The position numbers were made by a program, and so were the translations under genes. Shown in pieces: positions 47,531 to 61,600 of a DNA stretch of 64,000 nt. The notes under the pieces were generated by a model that did no database searches, was not told where the DNA came from, and worked only from the letters and a program-made list of their open reading frames with translations. Source of the DNA: Fratercula arctica (taxonomy: Eukaryota; Chordata; Aves; Charadriiformes; Alcidae); contig CANTUZ010000002.1 of the NCBI GenBank assembly GCA_947846985.1, positions 134,191,889 to 134,255,888 on the forward strand, in the 5' to 3' direction. Positions within the stretch are counted from its first letter, which is position 1; each line of letters begins with the position of its first letter.

Positions 47531-50500
47531 AATGATAGACATGTTGATTTTTAGGTTCGCTCTTGATCTTTCAAAATACATCAAAAGAGATAATTTTTCT
47601 TCTATATTTGACATCCAGATTTCTTTTTTTCTTGCACAGAAGAAGTTCACAGAAGATTTCATTAGGAATTGAGGACCCTGACATTTTCCTCAGCTAGGGA
47701 TTTTTTCAGATGCCTTTGCAAGTGGTCTCAGCTAGAAGAATCTGTCTGTATGCTTCCTGATGAGCATGACATATTGGGTTGCATCTTCTGCAACTTACCA
47801 GCTGACAATTGCTCTTACTTTTCATCAGTGACGCCTGTGAATCAGTGCTTCAGGCATGTCGCACTCAGGTCTCCCATCATTGCTAAGATAAGAAAGTCAC
47901 ACAGGCAACTGTCCGTCAAGATCACCTCAGCTACTCACTGATTCTTCTATTCCCTGCCTCATGCCCCGGTTTGCTCCTCACACTCCATCCACGAGTTCTC
48001 TCCTTCTTTCATGCACTTTTGGAGAATGTGACATTGCTTGTACTGTGGGCCTGGAGGACATGAAGTAAGCAGCTCTGTCCCTCTAGACTACTTTCTACAT
48101 TGTCCCATCTCTGGGACATTTTATTTGATCTGAAATTTTCTCCCTTGCTCTTGTGGTCCACAGCATCTCACAGAGGAGATGTGCTCTACCTGGGCCCCAC
48201 AACTACTCTTTGTCAAGGCTCATTGTAGGACTTTCCTGTATCTGTTCCCTGCCTATGTCTTTTTGGCTTTTCCTTAGCTTCTTTCTTAAAAGGGGGTCCT
48301 AAAGTGTTCTCTCCATCCCTTAGACCTGTTCTTTGTTTCTATCCAGACTGTTCTCCTAAAAGCCAGATATGTGTTTCCCACTCTGGCCAATCATTTTCTG
48401 TAGTGAGCAGGGATTCAGTATAGTTCAGCATCCAGTCTGCAGAAATTCTCTTACAATAACGTTTTACCTCCCTCCAGGAATCACTCAGTGTCCATGAAAT
48501 TCAACTGTCTTGTATTGCACTGACTAGCTGTTGATCCGTTGGTAGGATGAGCTGTTTCCAATAAAACCTCAAAAAATTTTATTAAAAAAGAGTTTGAAAG
48601 ACAGTATTGTGAAGAGAAAATTTTCTCTTTGAGGACTGCATCCCCTTTCAGGTGAAATTGCTTTATCACCCTTCTTTTTTTTTTTTTTTAATGTGAGTTT
48701 TTCCAAGGCCTATCATCCATCTAATAGGCAGCTATCTCCAACAATGAATTTCTCTTTTTCCACATTTCAGGATGAGGTTATAGCTCTGAAATGTTTCTGC
48801 CAAATAATTTCTCATGATAAATATTTTATCTTCCAGGTATAAAATTGCATGATTCCGATAATTCTCAGTGAGACAGGAATTTAGAGGTGTGGACCCCTTC
48901 TCCTTAAAGATTTTTAAGAACAAATCATGGAAGGTCTTGCAGGAATGGGTGGACTAAGTGCTCATTACTATTCCTCCTTGTCTGTGATATCACTGTGTAA
49001 GCTGAGAGCGAAAGTAGTTTCTGTGAGTCTCAAAGAACTCAGAGTAGGCCGTTAACAGAATAACTGGTGACACCACTGTCACTCTGACACGAGATTACCT
49101 GGTGCATAAAATCTGCATCATCAGGCATTTGCTCTGTTCTTTCCTTTAGACAGGTGAGTGCTGTGAAGCCACTCCAAGAACCGCAGGGGATGTAAGTGCC
49201 TGTGGTGGAAGTCCTCGTGCGTAAATGGAACCTTTTCCGCATTCCAGCATTATGGCTTTGATACCTTTTTATCCTTACTTGCAGGTATGCTACACCATTG
49301 CTGTTAAATTCAAATACACTAAGCTCGCTGTGTATCGGTGTTACTCAGAACTTCCTTCTGCCTGAGAAACCTTCCCAGACACCTTCAGAGTGCTTGCTGT
49401 AACTTTGAAGTTACAGTAAGCCAGAGGAGCCTGCTGGTAGGGAAATCTCACTCTTGGTTCCCTTTCCCTTTACATCAGGTGTTGCATCTGCACCTTCTGC
49501 AAATCAGCGCAAGGCTGCTGAGGCCGGAGAAATGGTCTGTTCAAACCCAGGGGAGTTCTTGTTCTTAAGGGCAACTGATCATAGAGAAAGACATCCCAGT
49601 GACTCTCAGAGCCTGTGTTTTATCTTCTTGTATATTGCCTCAATCCCACTTTCCTATAAATATAGAAAAATAGCTTATTAAAATTTAAAACGATACCTGA
49701 TTGTCTTCTCTTTCCCAGCTTCCTGCCTTTCCAGACAGTTTGTAATTTGTCTAAAATTTACAGTCAAAACCGGCAGCTTCAGCTGCCATAATAAATAGGA
49801 AAGAATTCCTCTCCCTACTGGTCCCTGTCCAAAACTTTCTGTTATTTCACCAGAACAGGTTCACTGAACAGTGAAAGTGTTTCCATAGCTATCGTGCTGT
49901 ATGGATATAAAGAAGTAGGGTTTGCAGGGAAAGCTTTTATAAGTCTTTATTAAGCTAGCTGATACAGGTGGAAAAATCAGGCAACATTTCAGGCTCATAA
50001 TGCCCTCTTTGGTTCAGCTGAAATCACTCTGTCCCAGCTATACAGCTATGTACAATTTTTGATTGTTTGTTTCAGCTCTCTTACTGATGGACAAGGCTGT
50101 ATGAGCCTGAAATCTGTCAGGAAAGAAAAAAATCACTGCTGTTGATCATTCAAGCTGTCAGCTTTGATCACTCATCTTCTGGGACGGGCTGCAAGTCTGT
50201 CTGCATAAAAAAGCCGCTGCCTTTCAGATTACTCCTCATTCAGGGATCTTGGGTTCACCCAGCAACGTTGTTTGAGACAAACGCATTTCCAAAGCTAAGC
50301 ACTGGGGTGTATGTGACACAGTCAAGTCTCCCAAGACTCTTTTTTGAAGGATTCCATACGCATGCCAGTGACAGCCCTTTGCTTATTAACTGACACTATT
50401 TGCTGTAAAGTTGCATTGATTTTCTCGGTATTGTAATGTCCTAGTGACATTAGGCAAGAATAGCCTGTACAAGTCTATTACCACATACTCAGCAAGTATT

Positions 50501-52563
50501 ACCAGACAAGAAAAAAGAGCAACCCTTCAAGTACTGGGAGAAAGGTTGTCCTAGTTCTTTGGAAATCTTTTTTTTTTTCTTCTTTGACCTAGCAGAGGCT
50601 TAAAACTGCCCAGTGGTTTCTTCATGGTTTTGCAACCGTGAGGCAGAGCCTGGCAGAATCTCAAGCGCGGAATGAGTGAGGGCAGCTTTCTGAATTCGCT
50701 TGATAAAAGTGTTTGGAAACAAGATAACAAAAGAAATGAGCCAGCAGTAGCTATATTCTCTCCTGGTAAATAAAGGGTCAGGGTTGTGGCCCTCAGTGGG
50801 AAGGTGAGCTTGGAGTGCTGCTCTGTGAGGCAGAGGGGAGGTTACGATAGGGCAGAGTGAGGCACATCTGGAATTTCAAGCGGAGAGGAAAAAAAGAACA
50901 GCAAAGGGCAGAGCGCTGTTGTGGTATCTCCTCCTGTTCGCAGCACGTGATGCAGAATGAGGAAAGTGCTGCAGCTATGACGCCAGACGCCGTCTCCCGC
51001 ACGTGGAGCTGGCGAGCGAGCTCTCTGTTGTCCTTGCACAAAATGGCAGCTCTCCTTTACTTTTGCCATAGAAAGACGTCCCAGTCATCAATCCGCAGCG
51101 GGCCCAGTCCTGTCAAGCTAACAGACCATCTGGTACCGGTACACAGAACTCTCTTAAACCGAGGAATTTTTTAAAAGGGCTGGGAGGGGGATATCCTGTA
51201 CTCCATTCTTTTTCTCTACAGCACCTCTGGCCGCCTCCTTCCACTTCCACACCCTGAGCTCAAGTTTGTAAACCTTTTGAACTATTTTAAAAAATGTACA
51301 GCTTGTCCTCTAAGACATAGGAAATTACATTTGATGGTCTATTGTATAAGAATTTCCATATTTAGAGAAAAATCAACAGATACAATCTCTGATTTCCTTT
51401 TCCCTATACTCCTCATATTTGCCTCTTCTTGCATTGCTTGCTTTGGCTGCTGCCATGTTGTAGCAGAAGCAGATGTCATCAATTAGAAGATGGGTTTAAA
51501 ACTAATGAGAGCTATGTTCAAAGAGCCTGCCTGCTCATCCAGCTACCGTGTACTCACCCTGGGCTGGGTTCTCCGCCCCAGCTCACATCTGGTGTTTTTG
51601 ATGCTTTGTAGTGATTTTAAAGGTACTTCAGAGGTAAGTGTCTACTCAGCCTGTGCAAAAATATGTCACACGTAAGGAAATTTTGACTCCCCGATCTACA
51701 AATTCTGAAGCAGTCTTTCTAGGATTCAGAAAAACATAGGTCAGAGATATTAGACCCGATCAATTATGCAGCTAAACTCTAAAAAGGATTTCTAAACATA
51801 CAATTTGTGGTTAACTGTTCAGTGTAATCATAGTATAACTTTTCTCAGTGAAAGGAAACTCAGCAACAACACTGATTAAGAAAGGAATTCACCAGCTGAA
51901 GGTCAACAACTTTGTAGTAGCAAAACCCATTTGTAGAAGGGTTGGAGAAGAACAGTACCAAGCAGAACAAATGCAGAAATGTATGCTTAAAAATTAATGC
52001 AGTAAAAACTAACCTTTCTGATTTAAAAGAAAATCTCTCAAGATCTTTAAAAGTACGATTCTGACTAATTTTAAACGCAATATAACTGGTAAACGCAATA
52101 AATAATTTTAAAAAAGCTCTCAAATGGAATGAAGACAACATCTACAATTTATCATTTGCCCTTGAGACAAGACTTTAGCCCTTTGTCAATTTAGACAAGC
52201 AGACTCATTCTCATACTTGGTTTCCAAAGTGTGAGATGGACTCGCTTCGAAACAAAAGACGCTTGCAAAGATCCAGCTTCTACTTTGACAACAGCGCAGA
52301 CTTTGACCTTGCCTTTCCCAAAACAAATACACATTTCTGTATCTATTACACATGTAAGTTTATTCCTTGGGTGGGATTTGTGAGAAAATACATCTCACGT
52401 GGCAGATACTGGTCGCCTCTTAAGGCACAAATTGAAGGCTCCCACACGTTGGTACCCACAGTGATCCAGGTGCCCGGCTCTGACTGGCAGGAATTCCAGT
52501 GTGGCTAAAACTAGTCTTTCATGAAGCGTTGTTTAAGAAATCTGAGGCTTTGAGCGCACAGGA

Positions 52564-52604
52564 AAAAAATTAAGTCATTCTCAAAAAGAATGACTTAATT
52601 TTTT
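52564..52604. repeat. 18-bp perfect inverted repeat, 5-nt loop
   Basis: AAAAAATTAAGTCATTCT at 52564-52581 is the exact reverse complement of 52587-52604; the loop is CAAAA. It is the longest perfect hairpin I found in the window. The stem has no mismatches, unlike an old decayed element. On the + strand it ends in T6, so it would resemble an RNA polymerase III stop, but no upstream promoter boxes are recognised. Confidence 0.95.
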
Positions 52605-55600
52605 CTTGTGTGTTTTGTTTTGTTGCACTGGGCTTTTTGTTGCAAAATGAGGCAGATGATGATTGATATAAATTAAAAAGTTAATGCTTTTTGCTTTTCA
52701 CCTTCGCATTGGTTTTAATATTTATGACAGTCTGCACTGTTTAGAAAGCACATGTAAAGCTTGCAAACTGACCAAGCTTTTGTGTAGTATATCAGTTTAT
52801 AATATGTAGGTTCAGCTAACTTAACCATATTTTCCATTGTCAGCCTTCTAGCTCTTTTTCACTGGTCTACAAAGAATATTTCGTAGTTACCCATGTAACT
52901 ACGTTTGTATTCACATGGAGAAAATTATAAGCACATGAAAGTAAAGCACATTCCTCATGATCTTTACACTGCCTGAAGATTAAAAATACAATAGATAAAA
53001 GAATCCAGGAATAATTGGTCTCTGGGGAGCTTTCACAGTATTTGTGTAAGTCTATGCTGCTTTAATATATGAATCACAAATAAAGCCCTAATAGAAATGT
53101 TTGAAATATTTTCCAAACACTCTCATTATATGGCCTAACCCCCCTTTGGCTTTTGTATTTTAGCAGTAGAGCTGATCAGTGGTAGATATTAAAATCTCAT
53201 CTAGCAGGTGCCAGCTGAAAAGCAATAAAAGCAGCACTAACACAAAATCACAGGTGACACATTTCAGAAAGAATTCCTAATTTATAATCCTTTTGCTATG
53301 ACACCAGCTTGAAAACAGTCTTTATTCTTTTGGCATTCAATATTATTTCAGAAATAAATAAGTGAAAGTAGGCAGCTGCTTCTTTTTTATGGATCACAAA
53401 ACTTTATTTTGCTCTGACTATATATCTCTATTCTTACTCAGTTTCAACAGCTACCTAAGTTCAAGGTGTGTTTAGCAAACACTACCGGTCTGCCAGTTAT
53501 CAGTAAGAAGCCAAAAGCCCAGGGCTGAATACAAATCTGTGTGCAGCAGAATTCGACTGTCAAGAATGCACTGCGTATCTGCTGCTTTCTGGAATGTTAG
53601 ATTGTTTACACAAATAAACCTTCAAGAATATTTTGTTATGTGTGACCAAAACCTGTAAATTAATTTCCAAGATACTGAGAAAATGAAATTTATCTGAGGT
53701 GATCGAGTGTGCAGAAAATATTTGGCCCTGTGCGAGTATTGTGAGCGTATGTGTTCTCCTGCCTCACTTTTAAAACATTTTGAATGATTTTAAGTCATCC
53801 TTGCCCAGAACCCAGACAACACCAGGTGACCTAAGGTCCAAATGTCATTATTCCCTGTGAAAGTTCTGAAATCAATTAGTTCATCTGACTGCAAGACCGG
53901 GCACGGAACTCTCCTTGGACACAGTATTGGTTTCCTTTAACCTGATCCAAAAGCTTCTTTGATGATTAGACTTCACAGCGTGTTAACATCAGTGGACATA
54001 AGTGAATCACAGCTCTCTTCACCCATCGGTGTCCTTTGAATCAGGATCTGCCTTTTGAATGCCTGTGCAAAAATTCAGTTTTTGGTCAGCACTGCTTTGA
54101 TGATCAAAGTCCATTTTGTGGTGCAGACATCCCTGTGCGTAGCTAACACGAAGAAAGCTTGCGAAACAGCCTTCGTGAAATGAAGACAGCCTTATAATCA
54201 GATGTTGTTAGCAATAAAGACCTAATTAGACCCTAGTCCCATGTGTGGTGCCAAACCCAAATAACCTCTTATGCGTGCGTTTTTATTGTGCGGCATATTT
54301 AATTGAATCCTTCGAAGCAACCCAGCACTCACAACCAGATGATTATGACCTCAATCTCTTTAAGAGTTAAATCCTTAAATGCTGTGGCCAGGAGGAAACT
54401 TCAAAGCAGAGCTGCTGGCAGCTTTGCCTCCTCTGCATGCTGAAGGAGCAGCAGATCCACAGTGCTCCGACGGGATGTGCCTGGGGACCAACCTCAGCAT
54501 GTCAGGGAGCACCTGGGCAAATGCTTCCCTCCATCCGGCCATAGATGCTCCTGCAGGATCCTCACGCTCCTGGCAAATATGGTCCCTGGGAGTGCGGTAA
54601 TGCTGCTGTGGCTGTGAGCGAGCAGAAAAGTGCAACAGAGGTGCAACATTCACCTATTTTTGTCTTCTTGCTGACAAGAAAAAAAGAGGGGAAAAAAAGT
54701 GTATTTTTTTACTGAGGTGATGTGCACTCAGATCCCACCTTCTTGACAATCTGTGTCTAAGCAGTAGGTAATATCCATCCTAGTAAATGAAATAGGGCCA
54801 AAGCACAGGCCCAAGCCCTCATATAGAGTTGTCCGGGCAGTCAAACAGTCAGTGTTGTCCTAGGCTAGCTGGCACTTTTACCATCATGGTTTGTTGGGGT
54901 AGCACAGGCCAGGAACAATCCCCACTTAGCAGATTGGACGTGGTCTCCTAATTTAGGGGAACAGGGGCGCTGAGATCTGTGCACGCTATCCCATACCAGT
55001 TGCCTCACTGCCAGAGAGCAGTCACTGACTGCTTTTATCTTTTAGGACAGATGCAGCCCTTGAGACCTATTAAAATCGTGCTGCAGTGCTCCTGTTCATA
55101 AATGTCATGTCCATGAGTACACGTAAATGAGATTCGTCTTGGCTTCATTCATCAGCAGATAGAACCAATGGGTAAGAAAAAACAGAAACAAAATCTCTGA
55201 CAGTTTTCAGCGCTCAAAGAGTACGTCTCACAAAACTATTGTTCATACTTAAATGAGTAATTAGCGGACTGATATCTAGGTCAGTTTTTGTTGTGAAAAA
55301 ATGTGTCCAAACCACTAACAGTCATGACTACTTAAAAAGCCAACTGAGCAATTAAACATTTGACTGATAAGATGGGTAAATACAGCCAAGATTGCCTTAA
55401 ATGACTGTAATGTGTATTGGACCGGTTTGATTCATGTGTTAGGAATAAAGACATTGCCATGTTTTGTTGGACCAACGGACAATCTTTTCTCATGTACGAG
55501 GCCAGAGGAGTAGGGAGGGTCTAAATGCTCTCAAAGGGTGCTTCTGGTTTGTGAGGCCATCAGACCCAGGCCTATGAACTCTACTCTACAGATGCTTTTC

Positions 55601-58600
55601 TTCTCATACTCTTTAGGAAATGCTAAAGACAAAGCAATAAGCCTGATTGGAAATGAGACCTGCAAAACAATCCTTTTTTTGCTCTCAAGCAACTTTTTAG
55701 GAACAAAGAACATAGGGCCCCATAATTAATGCCTAAACAGCATTTCAAGTGATATGCCAAAATACCAATCTGAGGAACACGTAAATTAGGTAGAATTACA
55801 CACAGATTTTACAAGGGAATTCGGGATGAGGCAGAGGTGCAGAAAAGGCTGGTTTCAGATCCGAGCGTACCCACTGTTGTCATGACCTGAACTGTCTCTC
55901 GGGCAGCCTGACCTGGGCAGTGGGGAACGTGAGCAGGCTTGATGGCCCTGTCATCTTCTGGCAGAAGTCAAGTACCTCCCTAGTGCTTTGGGCAGGGATT
56001 TCCTTTGTTGCTGGATATGCTGCAGCCCTGAATAGGTAATCATGCCATTTTCTAAGAATTACAGCCAGCTTCCATTTCTCTGAAGTTAAGGGCAGGGCTG
56101 TTCGGTGCATTCTTATGAGTTCAAAGAAACAAGTCGTGTTAGATGATAGAAATTAATTGAAAGATAACAGCAAGATACCTTTCAAAATTCTTTTCTAAGA
56201 TACTTGTGGCCTTTTCATTAAAAAGCAAATGCAAATTTTCCTGATTTTATTTCACACCTCCTTGTTCTGGAGAGGGAGGGGACTTCTTTTAGCCAGCCTG
56301 GCTGGGCAGCGTGGAAGAAAATTAGAGAAGGCGCTTGTGTGGAAGTAGAATTTCAGAAATGAAAATGGTTTTGCTAAAACCCACAGGGAGTTTGAAATGT
56401 GACATTCAAAAAGCTGCCCCCACCCCCCTTTTTTAAAGATGGTTTTTACATTAAGGTTCATATGCTATCCTGGGAATTTAACTAGGAATTTGGTCTCTGG
56501 TTCAAGAAGACAGGACCACATTCCTGGTAATTAGTTCACTAAGCTAAGCATAAGTTATTCTCATTCCTTCGTTGCACGTGGGCCGGTATGTTTATATCTA
56601 CCATGGGCATTTCTGGCCTATTGTGCTTTCTGCTTTGCAGATATACACATTTAAAAATGTAAATGAGTGATCTACCTGCAGTTCTTCCCATCACTTTAGT
56701 GAACAGCAAAAGGTGAGCTCTTTCTAAAAACTGTATTTTTTATTTCTCCCTCACCATATTTATCAAGCTTGTTGCATGAAAACTGAGTTAACAGTAGCAT
56801 TTGCTGTACAACAATGCTGTGTTCAGTGTAGATGGGAACCCTGTAGTCTCCATTAACTTTCTAATATCAGGAAGTTTACTAAAATATCAGGAAGATATCA
56901 GAAACAGTTCTGTTAGGTGAGCCTTCCTGGACATTAGGGTGGAGAGGAGGACAAAATGTTAAAAATGAGCCTAGAATCAGAACCCCCATTTTACAGATGC
57001 AGATAAAATAAGGGAACGAAAGACGGACTAATCATTTGATCTTTCAAGCTACTGTCCGCCTTTAGCTTGTAAAAAAATAACCAGGCTCAGATGTGATACA
57101 GACTTACAAAGTCCCCAAGTCTGGGGAAGATGAAGTGAGAATGGTTGTTTTCCTCCCTTCACCTTTTGCAGAATTCAAGAACTTCGGGAAGCTAACAGCC
57201 AAGCACTGAAACAGAAGCAAAGAGCCATGATTTTCAAGTGGTCACTAAAATTTGCTATATGGTGGAAGCTGAGATCCCAGAATGGTGAGAAGGCCAGATG
57301 CATAAAACAATTAAAAAAGCAGCCAGATTAATTTGGGGAGGGAAGCATCCAGACTCTTAAATTTAAGAACGTGTATGTGGGCTCCAGCTCCAGCAGTGCC
57401 TCATCTGTGGTTATCTGGGGACTTGGAGGATGTATGAGGCAAAGGACCACTCAGTACATGTCCTGCTTACTCTTGTGCGCTTTCCTCTGCATCCATAGAT
57501 GGCCTCCACTGCTGCAGATCAGTCCTAAATACGTTTTCAGTCTGATCCAGTACAGCAGTGCTCATGTTCTTATCTCTAGGTAAGCAATACTTCGGCACAG
57601 ATTTATTTTAATGCATCTTTATCTCTAAAGCCCTGTCAAGCAATTTCTAAATAATTTGAATAATTTCTTTCCACATCCCTAGTAAGTGATGCCAGGGAGC
57701 ATTTGCTGTTCAGCATTTGTGAAAGTGCTGATCTATAATCAGATACCAATCTGTTCCGTTGCTGCCTGAAAAAAAAAAAAAAAAAAAAAAAAAGTTGCAA
57801 TAAATTCAAAGCTGTCTCATGAGGGCTGTGAAGATCAAATGCTTTTTGTTTCCCCTTTTCGCCCACAATAGCCTGCTTCACAAATTAGCGGCAGTAGGCA
57901 GTGGCACAGCAAGTGAATGCCAAATCACGCTGGGCTTTGTTTGACCTAGCAGTCAATATAAGACAGAGACACAACTGCATTATAACTTCCTTCCCACAAC
58001 ACAGCATTGTTTGGAAGCTGCCCAAAGAATATTACACCACTGACTACATTCTTAGCCTAGTGGGTATCGGTAGCCCATAAAACTGGTTCTCTTCTTTGTT
58101 AGTTAGAGAACTTCCTATTTTGTACCCAGTCTCTTAAGCTCTGTTCTCTTTCTAGTACCATCAGAGTCAGTAAAAACAGAGATAACCCTATGAACAGCCA
58201 AACCTGGTGTCAGAGAATAAAAATGTTCTCAGTAGGAAATTTGTAACATTTTTACTGACTGTTAATGAAACGGCAACCACTACTTTAAATGTTGCATATT
58301 TGTTTTCTTACTCCTTCCTTCCCCTGCACCCATTTTTGTCCTCAAAAACAATATACTTAATCATATTATCTTTCAAGTAGTAGGACCAATATGAGCCACT
58401 GAAAATATGGCTTCTACCATGAGTTTACATGATAGTGGCACGTTATATGTTTTAATTAACACCGTATCAGTAAAAACCACAGTTCATGGAGGCAAGAGCA
58501 TTATAAACACTTCCTTGTCCTCTTAAAAAAGGCAACGAGGGGACAAAGTTCAGGGCACTAATTGCACTTTCAAGATTAGACACAAGCTGAAATGCCTCAC

Positions 58601-61600
58601 CGTTTCAGAGCGTAAGACAGTAAGATACGACATTGAGTAAGGAAGATAATATGGGATAATTAATGAAATTATTTAATGAATTGTTTAATTAATCTTGGAT
58701 ACTAGACAGGTTATGTATTATAATCCTGACACAAACCTCTTCTTATCTAAGGCCAAGCAGTCTTTGGGTCTGATCCAAAGCCCACTGAGGACAGCAGGAG
58801 TCTTCCCATTGACTTCAATGGGCTTCCAACCAGGCTGTTTGCTGTTATCTATTTATAGGTAATTTTTTTGTTGTATTTTGTTGTATTTTTACAATATCTG
58901 AACAGCTGCTAATTACCCACGTAGAGGTATAATGGGGACCATCTACCAAGAGAGCACAGCGCCTGCGGTACACCTCGGGGCAGGAAGCCTGTGCTTGGTG
59001 CTGACGGCAGCTTCCCCAGGGCAAGGGGCCAGGCTCGCTCGGGCAGGTCCAAATCCCTGCGAAAGGAGGGAGGAGTGGGGTCCTGCCCTGCTAGGACAAG
59101 CCATCAGACTGCTCAGGAAATGGCTTTTGGTCCTGGCCCCGCTTACTGAAGGTTTCTATGAGGCTGTCCAGCTTTAACATCCAGCCCGGAGAGCAGTCCT
59201 GAGAGAGTGGGCGGTGGGCTCCCTGGCTTCCTTCACTTTCCAGAGCTGCTTGCACCCCACCCTGTGCAAAATATAGCCTGGAAAAGGAAAGTGGGGTCAT
59301 TAATATCCCAGCCTCCTTGCTTCAGCCTTCCTTGCCTTTTCCCGGCCAGGGTGCCGTAGCGATTGGAAGTGCTCTGGGTTCACACCGGGCGCAGGGTCTG
59401 GCAATACCTTGTGAAATAGGTCTGGGCTGGCTGCAGTCTCTGGGACCCTGTGGCCATCGGGCTGGGCACAGGGAGCACGGGATGCTGCTGGTCCCAGAGG
59501 TGCTCCAGCAGACACCAGCGAGAACCAGCACAGGGCTTTTAATTATCTGCTATGTCTTTCCAGGGGTGGCCAAAGGGATTAGATGTCTCATTAGGCATTA
59601 AGCATATGCATCCTAATAATAGGCCAGGGTTGATTTATGCTTGGAGAAAAAATATATGGGGGAATTCGTCCCACTCTACACTTTATCCACCCTGAGTAAG
59701 CCAGGCTGTCGCACGGATGACTAAGAATAACTGTGGCACACAGTCAGTGAAGGCAATGACTCAGAAAGTGTTTTTTAAGCTGAAAACAAACCCTCAGAGT
59801 TGTCACTGAGGATTATAGATGCATGAGGAAGGCAGTATTAAAATTTGGCCTTTTGGTTTTTGTTCTTTTGATTGTTTGTCTACCCACACAGTTCTTCATG
59901 CTCATCTACCATGCATTTCTTTTTAGAAGCAAGTTCAGTGCCCTCCTGCCCTTGACAACCATTCAATGACAAAAGACATGGAAGAAGAAAATAAAGCTAT
60001 GTATTAACGTTGTGCTTTAGGCTATTCATGTCTCCTTCTTCACTTAGAAGAAAAGCTTTCCCCCATCAAACTACCTGTTTCCCATTGCAGATTTTCTGTA
60101 TGCCTCTATTGCACCTCTCAGGGTGCAAAATGGACAGCACATCACAAGACAGCAAAAATGATTACAGGCTCCAGATACCTTCTGAGCAGAGGCTGAAGAG
60201 CAAATATTTTAGTTAGATGCTGTCATTTGATTGTTAGGGTCTTGAAGTGTCTGCTTGTCTGATTGCAGGTAGTAACTGTGGAATGCTGAACTATAAGCTT
60301 TCTCAGAACACCAAAAATTCTCTCATTTCTCAGCACCAAGCCAGGATTTCTGCATGGTAATGAGTCATGTCATTAGCATTGGAAAGCACTAATTCTTAAT
60401 GAATACAAGTTTCGCTAATCAGCCACCACCAAAAAAAAAAAATCAATAGAAATCTGCTATAACACAGTTTATTGACTTCAAAGGCTTTGTAGGTCATGTT
60501 CAGTTAACTGCATCTTCCCCAAAACTGCTTTAAAATAAAAGAATAAGTACAATCAACAGAGGTCCCTGGCTTAGGATGCATGTGACTTTTTAACATAAAT
60601 CTTAATCCTGGGCACCAAAGCATTCACATGATTATTTAATACATATTTAAAATACCAAGAAAAGTACATGACTTGGTAAGATCACTGATTTACTATTTTC
60701 CTCTCTCACGTACAAATGAAAAAACAGCATTTTATACATGCAGCTGTAAATCTGCAATTTAAATCTGTGATTTATTTTCTGCCAAGCTATTCTTGTTACG
60801 ATTTCGCCCAAACTATCCTTCAAGCACATTAACCTGGAGAGTGCAGACTAGCTCAGTGCTTTCCTAGAGAACCAACTGTAAAATAATGGGTATATGAAGA
60901 CAGAATATTTAATATGATGGTTTACGTCAGCACATGAATCAAGTTGAGGTTTCTTTACGTGCCTCGTGACCTGTTCACAGACCCAAGTACTTGAAAGGGT
61001 AGCACAAAAGGAGGTGCCAATGGCTCCCACACAGTGAAAGGACAGTGACACTATACACCCAGGAGGTCCTGCAGGTTGCATGCTGCAGGCACCATGTCCC
61101 TGGGCACAAGATGGGAGAAGACAATTTCAGAACAAAAAATCTGTAAATGAAGGAGTCAGCTTGCAATACAGACTAAATTCTCATGCTGACGTATAAGGTT
61201 GATGTGGCCAGAAAAGCCTGTTTTCAGGGTCAAGGTGTCTGTGCCACTTCTCACCTGCAGAGATTTTTATCCCAGCTAGGTATTATGAGGAACAGTGATA
61301 TAGCCAAGTCTACGGGACACCTGATTTTGCAAAATCTCTTTCTGTGGCAAGCTACCTCAGCAGTGTTTAGTCCCAGTACCCCAGGAGAATTTGTGAACAA
61401 GCACTATGTATGCAGTCTGTTCAAAAACATGTGGGCTGACCTCATTTGTGGCTTTTTTAATGTGCTGCTTCTACAGCCAAAACCTATTATTGATTTCGGT
61501 GATTTAATCTAATTCTTTCACTTCCTTTCCCAAACTGTTATGTTTCAGTGAGAGTTGGCGAGTCCAAATCACATACTGCTGGACCTTTCAGATGTGCTCT

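Larger units (their letters stand above)
33765..52560. other. Intergenic region
   Basis: No supported gene in about 19 kb. Visible structures are a short ATTTAAGGCAAA repeat at 34418-34468, a poly-A run at 36726-36751, and small hairpins at 41055-41076 and 47507-47530. The DNA is mostly AT-rich with short GC-richer patches, for example near 35430-35620 and 44170-44400. Confidence 0.6.

Noticed and set aside
48880..48990. Possible very old CR1 3' fragment (TTAAAGATTTTTAAGAACAA followed by a GGAATGGGTGG block)
   Set aside because: Only two short blocks match in order, and no GACCT or terminal 8-mer is left. Needs a profile search before calling.
57690..57793. Poly-A run as the tail of a processed pseudogene
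   Set aside because: No transcript-like or coding sequence is recognised before the tail and no flanking direct repeat is seen.
58932..59601. GC-richer patch with overlapping frames of 69-94 codons on both strands
   Set aside because: Frames overlap on both strands, have no known motif, and fit chance in GC-rich DNA.
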